NCBI RefSeq assembly: GCF_026719705.1 | Contig: NZ_JAPPRR010000001.1 | Coordinates: forward strand, 845,255 to 909,254 | Length of the DNA stretch: 64,000 nt | Origin: Pseudokordiimonas caeni | GTDB lineage: Bacteria > Pseudomonadota > Alphaproteobacteria > Sphingomonadales > Kordiimonadaceae | Reading direction: 5' to 3' | In this document: in pieces, positions 59,880 through 64,000 of the stretch | How the letters are laid out: each line of letters begins with the position of its first letter | How positions within the stretch are numbered: the first letter of the stretch is position 1 | Program-made: the position numbers and the translations under genes | Notes under the pieces: generated by a model | Database searches by the model: none | Told to the model about the DNA's origin: nothing | The model's input: only the letters and a program-made list of their open reading frames with translations

Positions 59880-61115
59880 ATGTCGATGGATCTGGGGATC
59901 ACGAAGCGGGCCGACGAGCTCAGGACAAAGGTACGCACCTTCATTGATGAAAAGGTGCTGCCGCTCGAAGACGAATATCATTCTGAAGTTGGCAAGCTTG
60001 GTGACCGGTTCCAGTTCACCGACCGCATGACCGAAATCCTTGAAACGCTGAAGGCGGAAGCCAAGAAAGCCGGCCTCTGGAATTTCTGGCTGACCGATAG
60101 CGAGCGTGGCTACGGCCTCAGCACAGTGGAATATGCCTATCTCGCCGAGGAAATGGGCCGGTCGCACTTGGCCGCTGAATGCTTCAACTGCTCGGCGCCC
60201 GACACCGGCAACATGGAAGTGTTGGAACGCTACGGCAGCGAAGAGCACAAGAAGAAATGGCTGGCGCCGCTTCTTGAGGGCAAAATCCGCTCGGCCTATG
60301 TGATGACCGAGCCGGGCGTGGCGTCGTCGGATGCAACCAACATTTCGCTGACAGCCGAGCTTGACGGCGACGAATGGGTGCTGAACGGCGAGAAATACTG
60401 GGCTTCGGGCGCCGGTGACCCGCGCTGCCAGATTTTCATCGTGATGACCTGCACCGACAAGGACGCGCCGCGCCATGCGCGTCATTCCATGATCCTTGTG
60501 GAGCGTGGCACGCCGGGCGTTGAAATCCTGCGTCCCATGATGGTGTTCGGCCATGACGATGCGCCGCACGGCCACATGCATATCCGCTTCACCAATGTCC
60601 GCGTGCCGAAGGATAACCTGATCCTCGGTGTGGGGCGCGGTTTTGAAGTGGCGCAAGGCCGCCTCGGGCCCGGCCGTATCCACCATTGCATGCGCTCGAT
60701 CGGGGCTGCTGAACGCGCGCTTGATCTGCTGTGCAAGCGGGCGATGACGCGCGAAGCCTTCGGCAAGCCGCTCGCCAAGCTTGGCGCCAACTATGACATC
60801 ATTGCCGAATGCCGGATCGAGATCGAAATGGCACGGCTCCTGTGCCTGCGTGCCGCCCACATGATGGACACGCTCGGCACCGAAGCGGCCCAGCCCTATA
60901 TCTCGCAGATCAAGGTGGTGGCACCCCGGATGGCCTGCAAGGTGATCGACGAGGCGATGCAGATGCATGGCGGCGCCGGCATCAGCCAGGATTTCCCGCT
61001 TGCCAATATGTGGCACGGCCAGCGCACGCTCCGCTTTGCCGACGGTCCGGATGCCGTGCACCGGATGGTGATCGCGCGTACCGAACTCAAAAAATATCGC
61101 TCGAACAGCGTTTGA
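59880..61115 (+). CDS. ACAD10/11-type acyl-CoA dehydrogenase (LvaC-like)
   Basis: 411-residue ACAD flavoprotein with the three standard domains (AYVMTEPGVASSDATNI in the FAD region; MHGGAGISQDFPLANMW at the C-terminus). Where ordinary ACADs have the catalytic Glu in YEGTNEI, this protein has FADGPDAVH, with Asp388 and Asp391. DGPD-x-VH is the mark of ACAD10/ACAD11 and LvaC, which process 4-phosphoacyl-CoA after a kinase. A fitting kinase is encoded 3.6 kb upstream at 55.2 kb. ATG directly follows the ACS stop. Confidence 0.88.
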   Translation: MSMDLGITKRADELRTKVRTFIDEKVLPLEDEYHSEVGKLGDRFQFTDRMTEILETLKAEAKKAGLWNFWLTDSERGYGLSTVEYAYLAEEMGRSHLAAECFNCSAPDTGNMEVLERYGSEEHKKKWLAPLLEGKIRSAYVMTEPGVASSDATNISLTAELDGDEWVLNGEKYWASGAGDPRCQIFIVMTCTDKDAPRHARHSMILVERGTPGVEILRPMMVFGHDDAPHGHMHIRFTNVRVPKDNLILGVGRGFEVAQGRLGPGRIHHCMRSIGAAERALDLLCKRAMTREAFGKPLAKLGANYDIIAECRIEIEMARLLCLRAAHMMDTLGTEAAQPYISQIKVVAPRMACKVIDEAMQMHGGAGISQDFPLANMWHGQRTLRFADGPDAVHRMVIARTELKKYRSNSV

Positions 61116-61134
61116 TCCGAGAGAGGACCGAGAC

Positions 61135-61599
61135 ATGGCAATTGTCGTCAAGCCCGAAGCCCTGAATGATTATATCGGCAAGGAAACCGGCGTTTCCGAC
61201 TGGTTCCTTGTGGATCAGGACAGGATCAACAAGTTCGCCGATGTGACGCTGGATCACCAGTTCATCCATATCGACCCCGAGCGCGCGAAGGCCACGCCCT
61301 TCGGCACCACCATCGCGCACGGCTTCCTTACCCTGTCGTTGTTGGCCTATCTTGCCGGCCCGCAGAATTTGCAGGTCGAGGGCACCGTGATGGGCATCAA
61401 CTACGGGATGGAGAAACTGCGGTTCCTCAGTCCTGTGAAGGTGAATTCGCGCATCCGGGCGCGGGTGAAGCTGATGGAAGTGTCGCCGAAGCCCGGCGGC
61501 CGCTATCTTCTCAAAAATGAGATCACCGTGGACATCGAAGGCGAGGACAAACCCGCCCTGATCACGGAATGGCTGACCCTCATCCAGGTCGCCGGTTAA
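61135..61599 (+). CDS. MaoC-like enoyl-CoA hydratase
   Basis: 154-residue hotdog-fold hydratase. DQDRINKFADVTLDHQFIHIDPERA contains the hydratase-2 motif with catalytic Asp and His; FGTTIAHGFLTLSLL follows. It adds water to trans-2-enoyl-CoA to give the (R)-3-hydroxyacyl-CoA. Next to an MFE-2-like SDR, it forms the split version of the eukaryotic D-bifunctional protein. GAGAGAGGACCGAGAC is the ribosome-binding site. Confidence 0.9.
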   Translation: MAIVVKPEALNDYIGKETGVSDWFLVDQDRINKFADVTLDHQFIHIDPERAKATPFGTTIAHGFLTLSLLAYLAGPQNLQVEGTVMGINYGMEKLRFLSPVKVNSRIRARVKLMEVSPKPGGRYLLKNEITVDIEGEDKPALITEWLTLIQVAG

Positions 61600-61634
61600 T
61601 CATCCCCCAATAAGACTTCAAGGAGCTTCCAGAA

Positions 61635-62543
61635 ATGACGATCAGGTTTGACGGCCAGGTGGCCATCGTGACGGGCGCCGGCAACGGTCTTGGCCGCAGC
61701 CACGCCCTGCAACTGGCCGCGCGCGGCGCCAAGGTGGTGGTCAATGACCTCGGCGGCAGCGTGCACGGCGAGGGCGGCTCGGTTTCGGCAGCCCAGGCCG
61801 TGGTGGACGAGATCGTCGCGGCGGGCGGCGAGGCGATGGCGCACGGTGCCAACGTCTGCAAGGCCGATGAAGTCGCCGACATGGTCAAGGCGACCATGGC
61901 GAAGTGGGGCCGCATCGACATTCTGGTCAATAACGCCGGTATCCTGCGTGACAAAAGCTTCGCCAAGATGGAAGAGAGCGATTGGGACGCTGTGATCGCC
62001 GTGCACCTGAAGGGCTCGGAAGTCTGCACCAAGGCGGTGTGGGAAATCATGCGCGAGCAGAATTACGGACGCATCATCATGACGACCTCGTCGTCGGGGC
62101 TTTATGGCAACTTTGGCCAGTCCAACTATGGCGCCGCCAAGATGGCTCTTGTAGGTTTCATGAACACGCTGTGCCTTGAGGGTGCGAAGTATAATATCAA
62201 CGTCAACTGCCTGTCGCCGGTGGCGGCCACACGGATGACCGAAAACCTGATGCCGGAAGAGATGCTCGCGGCTCTGAAGCCCGAGCTTGTCACGCCGGCG
62301 GTGCTGTTCATGGCCTCCAAGGAAGGCCCGAACCGCGCAGTGATCGCAGCAGGTGCGGGCGGCTTTGCCCGCGCCGTGGTGTTGGAAACAGAAGGGATGG
62401 CATTCCGCGAAGAGGATGCTACACCGGAGAATATCGCGGCCAATTGGGGGACAATTGCAGATGCCGCGACGGGCAAGGAATACAAGGGTGGCAATGAACA
62501 GACCATCAAGTTCCTGACCAACGCCCAGAAGGTGCGCGGCTGA
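61635..62543 (+). CDS. SDR of the MFE-2/HSD17B4 dehydrogenase type
   Basis: 302-residue SDR resembling the (R)-3-hydroxyacyl-CoA dehydrogenase domain of peroxisomal multifunctional enzyme 2. Hallmarks are VTGAGNGLGRSHAL, VVNDLGGSVHGEGGS (the MFE-2 loop with Asp for NAD), NNAGILRDKSF and the active site Ser with YGAAKMA. It would oxidise the product of MaoC to the 3-ketoacyl-CoA. The C-terminal extension beyond 260 residues is also typical. AAGGAGCTTCCAGAA precedes the ATG. Confidence 0.9.
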   Translation: MTIRFDGQVAIVTGAGNGLGRSHALQLAARGAKVVVNDLGGSVHGEGGSVSAAQAVVDEIVAAGGEAMAHGANVCKADEVADMVKATMAKWGRIDILVNNAGILRDKSFAKMEESDWDAVIAVHLKGSEVCTKAVWEIMREQNYGRIIMTTSSSGLYGNFGQSNYGAAKMALVGFMNTLCLEGAKYNINVNCLSPVAATRMTENLMPEEMLAALKPELVTPAVLFMASKEGPNRAVIAAGAGGFARAVVLETEGMAFREEDATPENIAANWGTIADAATGKEYKGGNEQTIKFLTNAQKVRG

Positions 62544-62590
62544 GGCCGCCTGTCTTCGAAGCTATTGTGAAAGAGCGCGGCTGAGGCCGC
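62534..62590 (+). repeat. Short direct repeat of self-complementary 16-mers at the SDR stop
   Basis: GCGCGGCTGAGGCCGC occurs at 62534-62549, including the last SDR codons and stop, and again at 62575-62590, 41 bases later. Each copy folds as GCGGC-TGAG-GCCGC; the second extends to GCGCGGC-TGAG-GCCGCGC. It lies just before the thiolase leader and may tune downstream expression. Confidence 0.55.
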
Positions 62591-62623
62591 GCGCGTTCAA
62601 CCGAATTCAGGGGAGTTAAATCC

Positions 62624-63805
62624 ATGCGTGACGCAGTCATCGTATCCACCGCTCGTACGCCCATCGGCCGCGCCTACAAAGGCGCTTTCAATGCCACCCA
62701 TTCGCCCACCATGGGCGGCCATGCCATCGAACATGCTGTCAAGCGTGCCGGTATCGATGGCGCCGAAGTTGAAGACGTGATCATGGGCTGCGCCCTGCCG
62801 CAAGGCACCTCGGGCGTCAATGTCGGCCGCAACGCCGCACTCCGCGCCGGCCTGCCGGTCACCGTTTCGGGCATGACGATGGACCGTCAGTGCTCGTCCG
62901 GCATGATGGCCATCGCCACCGCCGCCAAGCAGATCATCCATGACGGCATGGATGTCACCGTGGGCGCAGGCCTCGAGCAGATCTCGCTTGTCCAGAACGA
63001 CAAGATGAACCGCTACGAACTGATCGATAAAAGCCTCGTCGCCATGCACAAGGACATCTACATGCCCATGCTGCAGACGGCCGAGGTTGTCGCCAAGCGT
63101 TACGGCATCAGCCGCGAAGCCATGGACGAATATGGCTACCAGTCGCAGATGCGCACGGCGGCCGCGCAGGCTGCTGGCAAGTTTGATGACGAGATCGTGC
63201 CGTTGCCTACGAAAATGGGCGTGATGAACAAGGAAACCGGCGCCGTCGAGTTCAAGGATGTGACGCTCGCGAAAGACGAGGGCAACCGCCCGGAAACCAC
63301 GCTTGAAGGCCTCTCCGGCCTGAAGACCGTGATCGAAGGCGGCACCATCACGGCAGGTAACGCAAGCCAGCTTTCGGACGGCGCATCGGCGAGCGTGCTG
63401 ATGGAAGCCAAACTGGCCGAAAAGCGCGGCCTCGCGCCCCTTGGCCGCTATGTTGGTATCGCTGTTGCAGGTTGTGAGCCCGACGAGATGGGCATCGGCC
63501 CCGTGTTCGCCGTGCCGAAGCTTCTGAAAGCCAATGGCCTGAAGATGGATGACATCGGCCTCTGGGAACTCAACGAGGCTTTCGCCGTGCAGGTCCTTTA
63601 CTGCCGCGACAAGCTCGGTATCCCGGACGAGCTCCTGAACGTCAATGGTGGGGCCATCTCGATCGGCCACCCCTATGGCATGTCGGGCGCGCGGATGGTT
63701 GGCCATGCGCTCATCGAAGGCAAGCGCCGTGGTGCCAAATACGTTGTCTGCACCATGTGTGTGGGCGGCGGCATGGGGGCTGCCGGCCTCTTTGAAGTCC
63801 TGTGA
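62624..63805 (+). CDS. Acetyl-CoA acyltransferase (3-ketoacyl-CoA thiolase)
   Basis: 393-residue degradative thiolase. The nucleophilic Cys is in [13 protein letters not shown] (about residue 90), His in NEAFAVQ region and [17 protein letters not shown], and the second Cys in [16 protein letters not shown]. It cleaves 3-ketoacyl-CoA with CoA to acetyl-CoA (or propionyl-CoA) and a shorter acyl-CoA, ending a beta-oxidation turn. AGGGGAGTTAAATCC is the ribosome-binding site. It is followed after 21 bases by the quinone oxidoreductase. Confidence 0.94.
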   Translation: MRDAVIVSTARTPIGRAYKGAFNATHSPTMGGHAIEHAVKRAGIDGAEVEDVIMGCALPQGTSGVNVGRNAALRAGLPVTVSGMTMDRQCSSGMMAIATAAKQIIHDGMDVTVGAGLEQISLVQNDKMNRYELIDKSLVAMHKDIYMPMLQTAEVVAKRYGISREAMDEYGYQSQMRTAAAQAAGKFDDEIVPLPTKMGVMNKETGAVEFKDVTLAKDEGNRPETTLEGLSGLKTVIEGGTITAGNASQLSDGASASVLMEAKLAEKRGLAPLGRYVGIAVAGCEPDEMGIGPVFAVPKLLKANGLKMDDIGLWELNEAFAVQVLYCRDKLGIPDELLNVNGGAISIGHPYGMSGARMVGHALIEGKRRGAKYVVCTMCVGGGMGAAGLFEVL

Positions 63806-63826
63806 TCGAAGGGGAGGGGAAATCCG

Positions 63827-64000
63827 ATGAAAGCTGTTCTGTGCCGCGAGCTTGGGCCCGCCGATAAACTTGAACTCGCCGATATCGACGATCCGGTTGC
63901 CGGCCCGGGCCAGGCTGTTGTGGCGGTGAAAGCCGCCGGGATCAATTTCCCCGATCTCCTGATCATTCAGGGCAAATATCAGTTCAAGCCCGAACTGCCC
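63827..64000 (+). CDS. NADPH:quinone oxidoreductase family protein (partial)
   Basis: First 58 residues of a zinc-free MDR-family oxidoreductase, cut by the right edge. MKAVLCRELGPADKLELADI and VKAAGINFPDLLIIQGKYQ are the quinone-oxidoreductase (QOR/crotonyl-reductase-like) N-terminus; the NADPH site lies outside. GGGGAGGGG precedes the ATG. Same direction as thiolase, so probably the next gene of the catabolic operon; it may reduce an enoyl-CoA or enone. Confidence 0.85.
   Translation, partial: MKAVLCRELGPADKLELADIDDPVAGPGQAVVAVKAAGINFPDLLIIQGKYQFKPELP

Noticed and set aside
58134-61151. Long open frame of about 1000 codons on the minus strand opposite the acyl-CoA synthetase and ACAD genes
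   Set aside because: It mirrors the high-GC third-position pattern of two well-supported plus-strand genes, contains no recognisable domain and crosses the stop-start junction between them.
1-64000. tRNA genes, CRISPR arrays, integrases, transposases
   Set aside because: None could be recognised on either strand by reading; no cloverleaf ends with CCA near plausible arms, no regularly spaced repeats, no recombinase motifs.

Overview
The window is GC-rich chromosomal DNA from an alphaproteobacterium. The evidence is gene order: proS-lolC-lolD-dnaE, then rpsB-tsf-pyrH-frr-uppS-cdsA-dxr-rseP-bamA-skp, an xseB-ispA-dxs-tlyA block, and pdxH beside dnaJ-fabI-aroC. A DUF2336 protein and an Fnr-type regulator agree with this. 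The order is unresolved; a Kordiimonadales- or Sphingomonadales-like lineage is only a guess. I saw no rRNA, tRNA, CRISPR array, prophage or insertion sequence.

Layout. 1-17.3 kb: the 3' end of proS, a palindromic intergenic repeat, lipoprotein export (lolCD), replicative polymerase (dnaE), a Nudix hydrolase, then one long plus-strand block for translation, undecaprenyl and phospholipid synthesis, the MEP pathway and outer-membrane assembly. 17.3-24.8 kb: accessory genes, including a GH97 glycosidase behind a LacI-type operator, a short AT-rich insert with unknown small genes, a SulP transporter with a universal stress protein, and regulators. 25-37.9 kb: an unusual EF-G paralogue, mnmC, a gamma-carbonic anhydrase-like protein, DUF2336, an Fnr-like regulator, a candidate small RNA, an acyltransferase, Sua5 with a FAD oxidoreductase, and an acyl-CoA dehydrogenase with a metallo-hydrolase. 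37.9-43.2 kb: isoprenoid and RNA-modification operon. 43.1-50.4 kb: alpha/beta hydrolase, a Tat-type aldo/keto reductase, aroC, fabI, yihY, dnaJ and pdxH.

50.4-64 kb is a catabolic island: aldehyde dehydrogenase, iron-containing alcohol dehydrogenase, thioesterases, three SDRs, an APH-like kinase, acyl-CoA synthetase, an ACAD10/11-type acyl-CoA dehydrogenase, MaoC hydratase, thiolase and a quinone oxidoreductase. The APH-like kinase and the ACAD with an Asp-containing motif in place of the catalytic Glu are, as separate genes, the two halves of eukaryotic ACAD10/ACAD11 and the counterparts of LvaA and LvaC in levulinate catabolism. My main functional hypothesis is therefore a 4-hydroxyacyl-CoA degradation route: activation, 4-phosphorylation, dehydrogenase-type rearrangement, then (R)-specific beta-oxidation.

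Other points worth following: a tandem EF-hand-like calcium-binding motif in a predicted surface loop of BamA; an EF-G-like GTPase whose catalytic His position is Ser; three nested dyads in the divergent promoter region of the acyl-CoA synthetase operon; and a structured intergenic RNA candidate near 31.6-31.74 kb.
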